Shown piece after piece: positions 17,548 to 27,045 of a DNA stretch of 55,204 nt (positions are counted from its first letter, which is position 1; the number at the start of each line of letters is the position of its first letter). The notes beneath the pieces were generated by a model. The model was not told the DNA's origin, ran no database searches, and saw only the letters and a program-made list of their open reading frames with translations. Location: contig NZ_JALPZO010000113.1 of NCBI RefSeq assembly GCF_023507745.1, positions 1 to 55,204 of the forward strand, in the 5' to 3' direction. The position numbers were made by a program, and so were the translations under genes. This DNA is from Vreelandella olivaria. GTDB lineage: Bacteria; Pseudomonadota; Gammaproteobacteria; Pseudomonadales; Halomonadaceae.

Positions 17548-18228
17548 TTACTCGACACCCAGCAGTTCAACGCGGAAGGTCAGCATTTCGTTAGGGCCAA
17601 TGGGGCCTTGGCCGCCTTCGCCATAAGCAAGCTCAGCAGGGATATACAGCATCCAGCTATCGCCGACACTCATTAGCTGCAGCGCCTCCTGCCAGCCTTC
17701 AATCACCTGACCAACCTGGAAGCTCACCGACTCGCCCCGCTCGAAGGAGCTGTCGAACACGGTTCCATCCAGCAGCATGCCTTCGTAGTTCACTTCAACC
17801 ATATCTTCTGGACCAGGGGTTGCACCATCACCAGACTCCAATACTTCGTACTGCAAACCGGAGTCAGTCACCTCAACCTCTTCGCGCTCAGCATTTTCCG
17901 CCAGGAAAGCTTCACCTTCTTCCAGATTCAGCTGGGCAATTTCTGCCGCTTCTGCTTCACGTGCCTGCATTGAGCGCTCCTGAAAGGCCATGAGCGCTTC
18001 CATCATCTCTTCTTCGCTCAGCGCCAGCTCATTGGCTTCAAATACGTCGCGCATACCGTCAGTGAAGGCATCAATATCAAGGTCTTCAATATCCGCCTGC
18101 ATGCTTTCGCCCAGGGTAACCCCCAGGCTATAGGCCAGACGCTGCTCATCAGTTTCAGGGGCTGCCGCTGCAAAAGGAGCCACCAGTAGCAACCCCGTCA
18201 GGGCCGTGGAAGAGATCAGTGCTTTCAT
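17548..18228 (-). CDS. fkpA: Periplasmic FKBP-type peptidyl-prolyl isomerase (FkpA-like)
   Basis: A 226-residue protein from the ATG at 18228. A signal peptide ends near residue 22, a helical N-terminal dimerisation domain runs from QRLAYSLGVTLGES to about residue 115, and the rest is an FKBP domain. The FKBP part shows VEVNYEGMLLDGTVFDSSFERGESVSF, VIEGWQEAL and LAYGEGGQGPIGPNEMLTF. It should catalyse proline isomerisation and act as a chaperone in the periplasm. The reading frame upstream to 18288 is not used: it lacks a ribosome site and is not signal-like. Confidence 0.9.
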   Translation of the reverse strand: MKALISSTALTGLLLVAPFAAAAPETDEQRLAYSLGVTLGESMQADIEDLDIDAFTDGMRDVFEANELALSEEEMMEALMAFQERSMQAREAEAAEIAQLNLEEGEAFLAENAEREEVEVTDSGLQYEVLESGDGATPGPEDMVEVNYEGMLLDGTVFDSSFERGESVSFQVGQVIEGWQEALQLMSVGDSWMLYIPAELAYGEGGQGPIGPNEMLTFRVELLGVE

Positions 18229-18287
18229 GAAAAAAACCTTATCCTGCGGCGCTATACGCCAAAATGTTGGTACCTTAAAGACTAACA

Positions 18288-18323
18288 CCCGCCGCCTCAG
18301 GCTGCATTACCTGAAGCGGCGGG
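18288..18323 (-). terminator. Hairpin downstream of teaD
   Basis: A 14-bp arm pair (CCCGCCGC, one mismatch, TCAGG against CCTGA, mismatch, GCGGCGGG) with an 8-base loop lies 40 bases after the teaD stop. The following run is only weakly T-rich on the minus strand, so efficiency is uncertain. Confidence 0.5.
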
Positions 18324-18362
18324 CGATCATCAGACCACATAACAGACCAGAGGTTTAACGTG

Positions 18363-18806
18363 TTACACCACAAGTGTAGGGCAGTGTGCCGCACCCGCTA
18401 CACGTTGGGAGACACTGCCTAACAGCAGGTTTTTCTCACCATTGGTTCCCTGGGCTCCAATAACGATAAGGTCGCACTCACGTTTGCGGGCAAACCGCAC
18501 AATAGTGCGCGATGGACGCCCCCCTTTAACAAACGCTCTGACCCTGAGGCTCTCCGCTCCCATCTCAATCGCGTGAGACTTTGCGTGCACTGCGATTTCG
18601 GTAGCGTACTCTTTAAGCGCATCATCGGGAATGTCGAGCTTATTAGGCCTCACCATGGAAAGTGACGCCTCCAGCAGGCTGTGGTGCTTAAATACGCACA
18701 GTAAGTAAAGTTCTGCGCCAGTTAACATATGTAGGCCGACAGCTTTATCGAGAGCCTTAATTGCCCCTTTTGAACCATCCACGGGCACTAAAATGCGGTT
18801 GAACAT
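18363..18806 (-). CDS. teaD: Universal stress protein TeaD of the ectoine transporter operon
   Basis: A 147-residue UspA-fold protein ([22 protein letters not shown], then [22 protein letters not shown]), which carries the ATP-binding G-2x-G-9x-G-S pattern. In Halomonas elongata TeaD binds ATP and modulates uptake by TeaABC. Here it starts 21 bases after the teaC stop, the same arrangement. Its cytosolic location and lack of a membrane segment fit a regulatory role. Confidence 0.88.
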   Translation of the reverse strand: MFNRILVPVDGSKGAIKALDKAVGLHMLTGAELYLLCVFKHHSLLEASLSMVRPNKLDIPDDALKEYATEIAVHAKSHAIEMGAESLRVRAFVKGGRPSRTIVRFARKRECDLIVIGAQGTNGEKNLLLGSVSQRVAGAAHCPTLVV

Positions 18807-18827
18807 GCGCGTTATCCCTATGGCTGT

Positions 18828-20111
18828 TTAGCGAAAGGCAACATCACGCAGGAACAGCGCGATTTGTGGGAAAGCAATGATTAACCCTGCGGCTGTTATC
18901 AGCATGAAGATGAACGGAGGGGTACCCCGAATCACCTCCCAGTAGGGTCGTTTGAAAATCGCTATGGCCGTGAATATATCGCAGCCGAATGGCGGCGTTG
19001 CTGACCCAATGGCGACCTGTAGCGTGATAAGGATACCGACCAATACCGGATCCAGACCTGAAGCCGCTATCGCAGGTGCGAAAATGGGTGTAAGCACCAA
19101 AATCACCACGATGGGATCAACAAACATACAGGCGACGAAGAAAGCGATCGAAATAGCGATCAAGACGCCGACAGGCCCTGCTTCATTAATACCAAAGGTA
19201 CCCAGTATCGCCTGTGGAATCTGTGCAAACGAGATAATCCACGAAAACCCATTGCCTGCGGCGACAAGAATGAAAACCACCGCCGTTATTAAGCCTGTTG
19301 ACTTGGCAATCGTGAAGATATCAGGCAGCTTTAAGGAGCGGAAAATCACAAACTCCAGCAGAACAGCATACAGCACACAGGCTGCAGCGGCTTCCGTTGG
19401 GCTAAAGATGCCGCCATAAATACCGCCCACAATCAGCACAGGAAAGCCAAGCGGCCAAAGGGCTCTTTGCACTGAAACCACACGCTCTTTCCAGCTGGCT
19501 TTAGGCTCGGTGGGCACCTTATTTACAATGGCATATACAATACTGTAGGCCGAAAACATCGCTAGAATCAGTACCCCTGGGCCAATGCCTGCGATGAAAA
19601 GCTCGGCAATGGAGGTCTGCGATACGACCCCGTAGATAATCATGCCGATACTCGGCGGAATCAAAAAGGCAATATCACTGGAGTTGATAATCAGTGCCAG
19701 GGTAAAGGGGTCTTTATAGCCCGCCTTTAGCATCCGTGGTCGCAAAGGCGAACCCACAGCGACCACGGTTGCCTGAGTCGAACCGGAAACAGCACCAAAC
19801 AGGGTGCACGATACAGCGGTACTTACTGCCAGCCCGCCTTTAATGTGGCCGACAAAGGTCATCACCATATCAATGAGCCGGTTCGCGGAGTGTCCACGAG
19901 TCATGATATCGGCTGCCAGGATAAACATGGGTACTGCAATCAGTGATGTGGGACTAACCCCCCGCATCATCTGCTGAATCAGTGTTTCCATTTGCCCCAG
20001 ACCGCCAAAACTCATAAAAAAGCCGACAAAGGCGGCAGTCATTAAGGGAATCATCATCGGGAAGCCAAGTAGCAGCAGCACGATCATGATCGTAATTATC
20101 GTTGCCGTCAT
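18828..20111 (-). CDS. teaC: Ectoine TRAP transporter large permease TeaC (DctM family)
   Basis: A 427-residue inner-membrane protein with about twelve hydrophobic helices. Family motifs include AVPMFILAADIMTRG, FGAVSGSTQATVVAVG, SDIAFLIPPSIGMIIYG and IGSATPPFGCDIF. The large permease is the sodium-coupled transport subunit that works with TeaB and the binding protein TeaA. It follows teaB after 17 bases. The assignment to ectoine/hydroxyectoine rests on the clear TeaA neighbour and the teaABCD gene order. Confidence 0.93.
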   Translation of the reverse strand: MTATIITIMIVLLLLGFPMMIPLMTAAFVGFFMSFGGLGQMETLIQQMMRGVSPTSLIAVPMFILAADIMTRGHSANRLIDMVMTFVGHIKGGLAVSTAVSCTLFGAVSGSTQATVVAVGSPLRPRMLKAGYKDPFTLALIINSSDIAFLIPPSIGMIIYGVVSQTSIAELFIAGIGPGVLILAMFSAYSIVYAIVNKVPTEPKASWKERVVSVQRALWPLGFPVLIVGGIYGGIFSPTEAAAACVLYAVLLEFVIFRSLKLPDIFTIAKSTGLITAVVFILVAAGNGFSWIISFAQIPQAILGTFGINEAGPVGVLIAISIAFFVACMFVDPIVVILVLTPIFAPAIAASGLDPVLVGILITLQVAIGSATPPFGCDIFTAIAIFKRPYWEVIRGTPPFIFMLITAAGLIIAFPQIALFLRDVAFR

Positions 20112-20128
20112 GGATAGTTCCTCACTGC

Positions 20129-20716
20129 CTAAACTTCCGTTTCCGTGTCTTTATAGCCATCTACAACATGGGTCGAGAGATAGACATCCCGCGAGATCAC
20201 ATTGGTATAGGCCGTCATAACGTACTGAATACCTGTAACGGCAAACCCCAGGGGTACCCACACGTACATCCACCACGCTGGAATACCGGTAGAAGGCAGG
20301 CTGCGACCACGCCCCATGATGGTCATGATGTAACCAATTGAGTAATAGCACAGCGTGAACATCACTAACGCGGTAAACAAACAGATCAAAATCATTAACC
20401 CACGGCGGAAGCCCGTTGGCAGGGCATCGTAGATGGCCGACATGCGGATATGTCGACCATGGCGGGCGGCATAACCAATACCCGCGAAAGTAACCAAAAC
20501 GATCAATATTCGGTTTACCTCTTCGGAAAAGTGCAAACTTTCCCCGAATACGAAACGCCCAATCACGTTAGCAACTGTATTGACCGCCATCAGGATGACA
20601 CCCATGGCGAGAATGATGCCTTCCCCTTTACTGATCCATGTGTCTATAACGCCCAATGGCCCTGGTAGCATCGAGCGATAGCTTTTCTCAGCAATATCGT
20701 CTTCGCTCATATCCAT
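20129..20716 (-). CDS. teaB: Ectoine TRAP transporter small permease TeaB (DctQ family)
   Basis: A 195-residue protein with four hydrophobic helices (about residues 30-54, 66-86, 105-130 and 146-168) and the DctQ features NRILIVLVTFAGIGYAARHGRHIRMS. AGGAG lies just upstream of the ATG at 20716. It forms the membrane domain together with TeaC. A terminator hairpin lies between teaA and this gene, so its level is probably lower than that of TeaA. Confidence 0.92.
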   Translation of the reverse strand: MDMSEDDIAEKSYRSMLPGPLGVIDTWISKGEGIILAMGVILMAVNTVANVIGRFVFGESLHFSEEVNRILIVLVTFAGIGYAARHGRHIRMSAIYDALPTGFRRGLMILICLFTALVMFTLCYYSIGYIMTIMGRGRSLPSTGIPAWWMYVWVPLGFAVTGIQYVMTAYTNVISRDVYLSTHVVDGYKDTETEV

Positions 20717-20872
20717 TACGGTTGCTCCTTATTATGCCCTAGCGTATGCACACCATAACTGCCAAATAGCACAGGCAGTGTTGTCTTCAGCACACTTTGG
20801 TAAGCTTGTTAACACTTTAGCGAATCACCACCGGTAAGTATTCAACGCTTATTAGCCGAAGCCCGGGGTAAC

Positions 20873-20899
20873 AAAAAAGGGGCAGCCGATGGCTACCCC
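20873..20899 (-). terminator. Intra-operon terminator/attenuator between teaA and teaB
   Basis: A 9-bp stem GGGGTAGCC/GGCTGCCCC (one T-G pair) with a 3-base loop is followed on the minus strand by six T residues, 25 bases after the teaA stop. It should end most transcripts after teaA and let a fraction through, giving an excess of the binding protein. Confidence 0.85.
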
Positions 20900-20923
20900 C
20901 ATGAGTAACGGTACTTCTATGCC

Positions 20924-21970
20924 TTACTCGTTGGTAACAGCTTCGAGGTCTTGTTTGAACTGCTCCAACAGCTCAGCACCACGCTCGCCTGTCATTTCGA
21001 CGAAGCGCTCTTCTACTTGTGGAGCACGGTCACGGAAGGCCTGGATTTGCTCTTCATCAAGGCGGGTGACAGTTACTTCGTCTGAAGCATCCTGGATTTT
21101 CTCCAGTGACTCATCAGCTAAACCTGAAATATGCTCAAGAATATGCTCGTAAGCCGCTTCGGTAGCGTCACGTACCAGTTGCTGGTCATCTTCAGACAGG
21201 CCATCAAAGAAGTCCTGATTCGCCATCATAGCGGTGGTGAACCAGCCATGACCGGTGAACACCAGATTGGGGGATACTTCATAGAGGCCACCAGACTCAA
21301 TCCAGAAAATAGGATTTTCCTGCCCCTGCAGAATGTTCGTTTGCAGACCGCCATAGACCTCACCCCAAGGCAGTGGGGTTGGGCTTGCACCAAAGGCACG
21401 GTAGGTTTCCGCTAACAGCGGGTTGGTCATGGTACGGATGTTCTTGCCGCGCAGTTCTTCTGGCGATGTGATCGGCTCATCAACAGTGAGCACCATCTCA
21501 CCTTCCGGATACATTTTCAGCAGTTCCAGCCCTTGTTCGGCGTAGAGTTCGGGAAAGGTTTCATGAATCGCGGTGCTGGTGTTGAAGAACTCAATGACGG
21601 TTTCTTCATCGGTGGGCAGCAGGTAGGGTACAAAAAAGATTTGTGCTTCTGGAATCAGTGCGCCGGTAAAGCCGGGGGACTGGTTGACGAACTGCAGGAT
21701 ACCCGCCTGGGTCTGCTCCATGATGTCGTCAGACTCGCCCAGCTCACCAAAGCGGTATACCTGAACAGTGTGGTCAGAGTTCTCTTCAACGTACTCCTTG
21801 AATGCCATGGCGAAGACATCCTGCACATCGCCTTCGTACTCTTCGTGAGCGTAACGCCAGTTATCCGCCTGTGCGGCCGCAGTCATACCCAGCAATAGTG
21901 CGCCAACGCTAGCCGTCGTCATTAACTTAGTCGTTACTGAACGAGTCGAAACAGACTTGCTTGCCTTCAT
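20924..21970 (-). CDS. teaA: Ectoine/hydroxyectoine-binding protein TeaA of a TRAP transporter
   Basis: A 348-residue DctP-family periplasmic binding protein. Its signal peptide ends at AAAQA-DNW. The mature part begins NWRYAHEEYEGDVQDVFA and contains RFGELGESDDIMEQTQAG, QSPGFTGALIPEAQIFF and GLQTNILQGQENPIFW. As I remember it, this is a close match over its whole length to Halomonas elongata TeaA. It captures ectoines leaked or supplied at high salinity for import by TeaBC. The ATG at 21970 follows AAGGGGA. The region upstream should carry an osmoregulated promoter, but I could not assign one. Confidence 0.95.
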   Translation of the reverse strand: MKASKSVSTRSVTTKLMTTASVGALLLGMTAAAQADNWRYAHEEYEGDVQDVFAMAFKEYVEENSDHTVQVYRFGELGESDDIMEQTQAGILQFVNQSPGFTGALIPEAQIFFVPYLLPTDEETVIEFFNTSTAIHETFPELYAEQGLELLKMYPEGEMVLTVDEPITSPEELRGKNIRTMTNPLLAETYRAFGASPTPLPWGEVYGGLQTNILQGQENPIFWIESGGLYEVSPNLVFTGHGWFTTAMMANQDFFDGLSEDDQQLVRDATEAAYEHILEHISGLADESLEKIQDASDEVTVTRLDEEQIQAFRDRAPQVEERFVEMTGERGAELLEQFKQDLEAVTNE

Positions 21971-22164
21971 GCAGAGTTCCCCTTGCAGTGGTAAGCGCGC
22001 TATACGAGTGCGCAAGAATCTGATTTTTGTACAACGCGTATCGCCTGTTACTTTGGCATCATCCGCTAAACCCAAAAACGTTGTTTATTACGATGGGTTA
22101 ACAGGCGAGTTTTATGTGGCCAACACGCATTATTCAAAAACAGCTTAAATTCAGGCTAGCGCGG

Positions 22165-22728
22165 TCACTCGAAGCGGTCAAGTTGGCGCGCCAGCACCTC
22201 AAAAGCACGTGTGGTGCTTTCGGGTAGACGTTGCTCACTTACTGTACAAGCGTCAAATGCACTGTAAAGAAGCGTATCTTGCAGCCATCTTGCAACTTCC
22301 TGCGAACTTATGACTATTTTTGTTAACCGTTGGTTAATTTTTGTGGCCTGCAACGCCCACGCTTCCCAGCGTTGAAGGTTCTCATGCTCAGCCTGTAACT
22401 CTGCCTGCTGAATGGTGTTGCGCAGAGCGGCAATGGACTCACATTCAACAGCCTGAGGCTTTAAGTCACGGCGCAATTGGCGCAATATCGCTGTCACCTC
22501 CCGCTGCCAACGCAAACGCGTATTGCGCTCCTCTGCCAGCGCCGCTGGTTCCGCCTGCAAGCCATGCCGATAAAGCCAGCAGTGGAACAGCAACTCACAC
22601 ACGTCGATGCCCGCAGCGTCCTGCAAGGCAAGGCAGGCTTCCTCTACTTTCGGCCTGGCATAAAATAGCCGCGCAAAATCCCACAGTGGTGTCTGCTGCA
22701 AACGCTGCAATCGGTTAGAATCGTGCAT
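22165..22728 (-). CDS. TIGR02444/DUF2390 family protein
   Basis: A 187-residue helical, cytosolic protein starting at the ATG at 22728. The N-terminal DFARLFYARPKVEEACLALQDAAGIDVCELLFHCWLYR-type segment is diagnostic for this family, which in pseudomonads and halomonads is usually found next to an ABC-F gene, as here. Function unknown. The start codon is divergent from the ABC-F gene and only 28 bases away, so the two promoters must overlap or lie in the coding parts. The frame extends upstream to 22953 only as antisense of the ABC-F gene. Confidence 0.8.
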   Translation of the reverse strand: MHDSNRLQRLQQTPLWDFARLFYARPKVEEACLALQDAAGIDVCELLFHCWLYRHGLQAEPAALAEERNTRLRWQREVTAILRQLRRDLKPQAVECESIAALRNTIQQAELQAEHENLQRWEAWALQATKINQRLTKIVISSQEVARWLQDTLLYSAFDACTVSEQRLPESTTRAFEVLARQLDRFE

Positions 22729-22756
22729 GGATTTACCCACTTTTCCGGGAGAAAGC

Positions 22757-24700
22757 ATGATCGCACTGCGCCAAGTCGCTCTGCAACGGGGCACGCAAAC
22801 GCTACTCGATAACGCAGACCTTACGCTGCATAACGGCGTTAAGGCTGGCATTATCGGGGCAAATGGTGCCGGTAAGTCGAGCCTGTTTAAACTCCTGTTG
22901 GGAGAACTGGGCCCCGACCAGGGCGATGTTGAAATGAGTGGTGGCCAGCGCATTGCTCATATGGCCCAGGAAGTTGAAGCCCTGGACCGGCCCATTGTGG
23001 AGTATGTGCTGGATGGTGACCATGCCTTACGTCAGGCGGAAGCTGAGCTGGCCGCTGCCCGTGCATCAGATGATGCCCACCGGGAAGCCGAACTGCATGG
23101 ATTAATTGAAACCCTCGATGGCTACAGTGCGGAATCCCGGGCGGCGCAATTACTGGTGGGACTCGGCTTTGTACAGGCAGACCTTGCACGGCCTCTATCC
23201 GACTTTTCAGGCGGCTGGCGCATGCGGGTTAACCTGGCGCGCACGCTGTTTATGCCCTCTGACCTGCTGCTGCTGGATGAGCCCACCAACCACCTGGACC
23301 TTGATGCTCTGCTGTGGCTGGAACAGTGGCTCACCCGCTACCCTGGTACGCTACTGCTGATTTCCCACGACCGTGATTTTTTGGATGCGGTATGTGACCA
23401 CATCGTGCACATGCATCATCAAACGCTGGAGCTGTATCGCGGTAACTACTCCCGCTTCGAACGTACCCGTGCCGAAAAGCTGGCCCTGCAACAGGCCGAA
23501 GCTGCCAAGCAGCAGGCCCGGCGGGAAGAGATAGAACGCTTTATTGCCCGCTTTAAGGCCAAAGCCACCAAGGCCCGCCAGGCACAAAGCCGCGTGAAGA
23601 TGTTGGAGCGCATGGAAGATATCGCCATGGCGCATGTGGATTCCCCGTTTCACTTTACCCTGCCAGCTGCGGATAAAACCTCCCACCCACTGCTGGTACT
23701 TGACCAGGCCACGCTGGGCTACCGCAGTGAGTCGGCGGATACTCCCCAGTTGCAAAACGTCAACATCACGCTACTGCCCGGCAGTCGTATTGGCCTGTTA
23801 GGCCCCAATGGAGCGGGTAAATCAACGCTGATCAAATCACTCACGGGGGAGCTTGCGCTACTGGAGGGCAAACGCGTACCGGGTGAGCATTTGGCTATCG
23901 GTTATTTTGCCCAGCACCAGCTGGAAGGACTGGATGTCACCACCACACCGTTCGTGCATGTACAGCGCCTTTCCCCCACCGCCAGTGACCAGGAAATTCG
24001 TAACTTCCTGGGCGGCTTTGGTTTTAAAGGCGATGATGCCTTTGGCGAAGTCGCCACGTTCTCAGGTGGCGAAAAAGCACGTCTCGCGCTGGCACTGGTG
24101 GCCTGGCAAAAGCCCAATCTGCTACTGTTGGACGAGCCGACCAACCATCTGGATCTGGAGATGCGCGAAGCACTGACCGAAGCGCTGGCCGGATTTGAGG
24201 GCACCGTCATTCTGGTATCCCATGATCGCCACCTGTTACGCGCCACCGTCGATGAATTTTGGCGGGTTGCCGACCATAAGGTAGAGCCCTTTGATGGCGA
24301 CCTGGATGACTACCGGGCATGGCTAAAAGCCCGCCTGGAAGAGAACCGCCGTGATTCGCGCAGCGAGAAAAACGAACGCCAAAACCAGCAGCCCAGCGGC
24401 GACAGGAAAGCAGCCCGGAAAGCCGCCGCTGAATTGCGAGAAAAACTGCGCCCACTGAAAAAACAGCGCGATCAGGCAGAAAAGGCCATGGAGCAGGCCC
24501 AGCAGGCCCTCGAAAGTGTAGAAGCCATACTTGCCGACCCATCGCTCTATACCGACAGTACACGGAAAGCAGAACTCTCCAATGCCCTTGCCCAACAGGC
24601 AGAGGTCAAAGCCCGGCTGGATAACGCCGAACAAACATGGCTCGCCGCCGAGGAAGAATTGGAAGCCATGGAGGCTGAGCTACTGGCCAGTGAAGCTTAG
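22757..24700 (+). CDS. ABC-F family ATP-binding protein, YheS type
   Basis: A 647-residue soluble protein with two ABC domains and no membrane part. The first has GANGAGKSS, DFSGGWRMR and LLLLDEPTNHLDLDA. The second has GPNGAGKST, FSGGEKARL and LLLLDEPTNHLDLEM. A charged linker joins them (RREEIERFIARFKAKATKARQAQSR), and a coiled-coil C-terminal extension (about residues 530-640) follows. ABC-F proteins act on ribosomes in translation. The length and C-terminal coil fit YheS/Uup-like members. The ATG at 22757 follows GGGAGAAAGC. Confidence 0.93.
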   Translation: MIALRQVALQRGTQTLLDNADLTLHNGVKAGIIGANGAGKSSLFKLLLGELGPDQGDVEMSGGQRIAHMAQEVEALDRPIVEYVLDGDHALRQAEAELAAARASDDAHREAELHGLIETLDGYSAESRAAQLLVGLGFVQADLARPLSDFSGGWRMRVNLARTLFMPSDLLLLDEPTNHLDLDALLWLEQWLTRYPGTLLLISHDRDFLDAVCDHIVHMHHQTLELYRGNYSRFERTRAEKLALQQAEAAKQQARREEIERFIARFKAKATKARQAQSRVKMLERMEDIAMAHVDSPFHFTLPAADKTSHPLLVLDQATLGYRSESADTPQLQNVNITLLPGSRIGLLGPNGAGKSTLIKSLTGELALLEGKRVPGEHLAIGYFAQHQLEGLDVTTTPFVHVQRLSPTASDQEIRNFLGGFGFKGDDAFGEVATFSGGEKARLALALVAWQKPNLLLLDEPTNHLDLEMREALTEALAGFEGTVILVSHDRHLLRATVDEFWRVADHKVEPFDGDLDDYRAWLKARLEENRRDSRSEKNERQNQQPSGDRKAARKAAAELREKLRPLKKQRDQAEKAMEQAQQALESVEAILADPSLYTDSTRKAELSNALAQQAEVKARLDNAEQTWLAAEEELEAMEAELLASEA

Positions 24701-24723
24701 GCAGGAGCTATCAAGCGACGCCG

Positions 24724-25161
24724 CTAGCTCTCCAGCAAAAAGGTTACCGGCCCGTCATTAACCAGCGCCACCTGCATATCGGCACCAAATTCGCCGGTAG
24801 CCACCTTGGGCCATGCAGCGCGTGCCTGAGCCAAAAGATAATGAAACAGGCGCTCTCCGTCAGCAGGAGGCGCAGCGCTGGAGAAGCTGGGGCGTAGCCC
24901 CTTCCGGGTATCAGCGACCAGGGTGAACTGGGACACCAGCAGCAGCCCCCCTTCAACCTGCTGAAGATTGTTGTTCATTTTATCGTCAGCATCACTGAAT
25001 ACCCGGTAGTGCAGTAACTTATGCAAAAGCTTATCGGCATCCGCCTCACTATCCCCCCGTTCGACACCCACCAACGCCAACAGCCCCTGGTCGATGGCGC
25101 CCACAACGTCACCCTTGACCGAGACGTTGGCATGCTTTACCCGTTGAATCAGCGCTTTCAC
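24724..25161 (-). CDS. dtd: D-aminoacyl-tRNA deacylase
   Basis: Full-length Dtd (145 residues), which hydrolyses D-aminoacyl- and misacylated glycyl-tRNA in the cytosol. The family motifs are present: [13 protein letters not shown] at the start, [18 protein letters not shown] (the SQFTL active-site motif) and the cross-subunit GPVTFLLES end. It is convergent with the ABC-F gene and downstream of the tandem universal stress protein gene. Confidence 0.97.
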   Translation of the reverse strand: MKALIQRVKHANVSVKGDVVGAIDQGLLALVGVERGDSEADADKLLHKLLHYRVFSDADDKMNNNLQQVEGGLLLVSQFTLVADTRKGLRPSFSSAAPPADGERLFHYLLAQARAAWPKVATGEFGADMQVALVNDGPVTFLLES

Positions 25162-25226
25162 CTATTTCCTCATTTTGCTGGCAAGCAGTATCGGTTATTA
25201 GTGCCAATCTTAATCCACAGGCGTAC

Positions 25227-26072
25227 TTACCATGAACGGCATAGCATCAAATCACAGTGGGGCTCACTGAGCAGCATCTCTGTCAATTGGCTGGCATGGT
25301 GGGGCTGACCACGGCTACCCAGCATGACAAGATCAGGCGAGTGGCGCTTCATATAGTCTTGCAGTATGTCACAGGGATGGCCTTGCTCTAACACCAGCTC
25401 GATATCGGGCACACCGTCCAACTCACGCATCAGGCTCTCTATTTCACTATTCAGCGCGCCTCGTAGCCTGGCAACTTCGTGGTCACGCCACTGGGCGTAG
25501 TACGTCTGTGAACCCAGTTCCCGTTCACCGGGAAGATTCCAGGCGTGAAGTAACGTCAACTTGGCTTCCGGAAAGCGCACCAACGCCTCTTTCAAGGTGT
25601 GGCGGGCCGTCAACGAAAAGTCGATCGGCACCAGAATATGCTGCCATGGTTGGGTAGGCAGGTATGAGGCTATCACTACGGGGCAGGGTGCGCTGCGCAA
25701 TACCCGCATCACCGTCGTTCCTGGAAGCAGGTCCTTCTGGCCACGCTTACGGTGCATCCCCATAATAATCAGCGATGCATTACGCTCATGCGCTTCACGC
25801 ACGATTTCAACATGGGGGGAACCCACCACGCTCTGAATCATTAACGACGGCGCTTCCAGGGCATAATCTTCGCGTAGGTCGGTTAACGTGGCGCTAATGT
25901 CTTCATTCACCGCCCGCTCCACTTCCTGTAGAACGCGACGGGGCAGGTAGGGGTCAAGGACATGCAGAATGTCGAGCTGGGCGCCCTGCATATAAGCAAG
26001 GCGAAGGGCCCGGGCAAAAGCAGCTCGGTTATCCTGGGAAAGATCCGTGGCAAACAGCAGGGTCCGAGGCAT
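25227..26072 (-). CDS. Tandem-domain universal stress protein (UspE-like)
   Basis: A 281-residue cytosolic protein with two Usp domains. Domain 1 (PRTLLFATDLSQDNRAAFARAL, then IIMGMHRKRG) spans about residues 1-140, and domain 2 (HILVPIDFSLTARHTLKEAL, then LVMLGSRGQPHHASQLTEMLL) the rest. The second has a better glycine-rich nucleotide motif. UspE-like proteins act in stress survival and motility; the specific role here is unknown. The ATG at 26072 was chosen because GGAGTGAC precedes it. It lies next to a TRAP operon, a pairing that echoes TeaD, though here it is a separate unit. Confidence 0.85.
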   Translation of the reverse strand: MPRTLLFATDLSQDNRAAFARALRLAYMQGAQLDILHVLDPYLPRRVLQEVERAVNEDISATLTDLREDYALEAPSLMIQSVVGSPHVEIVREAHERNASLIIMGMHRKRGQKDLLPGTTVMRVLRSAPCPVVIASYLPTQPWQHILVPIDFSLTARHTLKEALVRFPEAKLTLLHAWNLPGERELGSQTYYAQWRDHEVARLRGALNSEIESLMRELDGVPDIELVLEQGHPCDILQDYMKRHSPDLVMLGSRGQPHHASQLTEMLLSEPHCDLMLCRSW

Positions 26073-26216
26073 GGCGTCACTCCTTATCCGAACAGGTCGG
26101 CGCAGTAGGCAGTCGTACGGGCACTCTTCAGCATGGTGTGCGAAGGCGCATACCGCAAGAAGTCTATTTGCCAACTCACACGGCTCCGCGCTAATCCTTG
26201 AGCCATGTCAACATCA

Positions 26217-27038
26217 TTACCACCAGACGTGAAAGTGGTGCACCGGGCCACGGCCTTTGCCAACGCCTAAACGCTCACTCGCTTCCAGTGCGGCATGTAA
26301 CCACTGCTTCGCCTCGCTGATAGCCTGTACAGGCGCATTAGCAGCTACTTCCTGGGGCAGCTTCGCCAAACAGGCAGTAATAGCGGAGGAGAGCGCACAG
26401 CCGGTACCGTGCAAGTTGTCGGTAGCAATACGTGAGGCGGGCAACCAAGTATGACCGTCAGGAGTTGCCAGCAAATCAGGGCAGGTTTCCCCGCGCAGAT
26501 GCCCGCCCTTTAGCACCACGTAAGGCGCACCCAACTGGCTGAGCCCTGGCAACATCGCTTCCATCTCATCAAGCGTTGTGGGCGATTGGGTATCCAGCAG
26601 CACAGCGGCCTCTGGCAGATTTGGCGTAATGACATCCGCCAGTGGCACCAGGATGTCACGCACAGCCCGAATCCCGGCATCGTCTACCAGAGTATCGCCG
26701 CTTTTGGCCACCATCACCGGATCAAGCACAATCCAGCGGGGGCGATGCTGGCTCAGTACATCCGCAATGACCTCTGCGACCTCCCGGCTGGCGACCATGC
26801 CGATCTTAACGGCAGTCACCGCCACATCGCTCAGCAGGTTTTCCAACTGCTCACGAATAGCCTGGGGTGGCACAGGGTAAACCGATGCCACACCACAGGT
26901 ATTTTGAGCGATAACGGCGGTGATCACATTGGTGCCATACACCCCAAGCGCTGAGAAGGTTTTAAGATCCCCCTGCAGCCCTGCGCCGCCTGAAGGGTCA
27001 GAGCCTGCGATCGTCAGTACATTGGCGATGTCCGTCAT
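26217..27038 (-). CDS. thiD: Hydroxymethylpyrimidine/phosphomethylpyrimidine kinase ThiD
   Basis: A 273-residue ribokinase-fold kinase that phosphorylates HMP and HMP-phosphate in thiamine synthesis. Motifs: TIAGSDPSGGAGLQGDLKTF at the start, VLDPVMVAKSGD, LPEAAVLLD and the anion-hole DNLHGTGCALSSAI. It starts 7 bases after the stop of the TRAP large permease, so it is the third gene of dctQ-dctM-thiD. That linkage raises the possibility that the TRAP system imports a thiamine precursor; this is inference from position only. Confidence 0.94.
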   Translation of the reverse strand: MTDIANVLTIAGSDPSGGAGLQGDLKTFSALGVYGTNVITAVIAQNTCGVASVYPVPPQAIREQLENLLSDVAVTAVKIGMVASREVAEVIADVLSQHRPRWIVLDPVMVAKSGDTLVDDAGIRAVRDILVPLADVITPNLPEAAVLLDTQSPTTLDEMEAMLPGLSQLGAPYVVLKGGHLRGETCPDLLATPDGHTWLPASRIATDNLHGTGCALSSAITACLAKLPQEVAANAPVQAISEAKQWLHAALEASERLGVGKGRGPVHHFHVWW

Positions 27039-27045
27039 AAACCCT

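Noticed and set aside
22729..22953. N-terminal extension of the TIGR02444 protein
   Set aside because: The extra 75 codons are antisense to the start of the ABC-F gene and Ser/Pro-rich. The family begins at the ATG at 22728.
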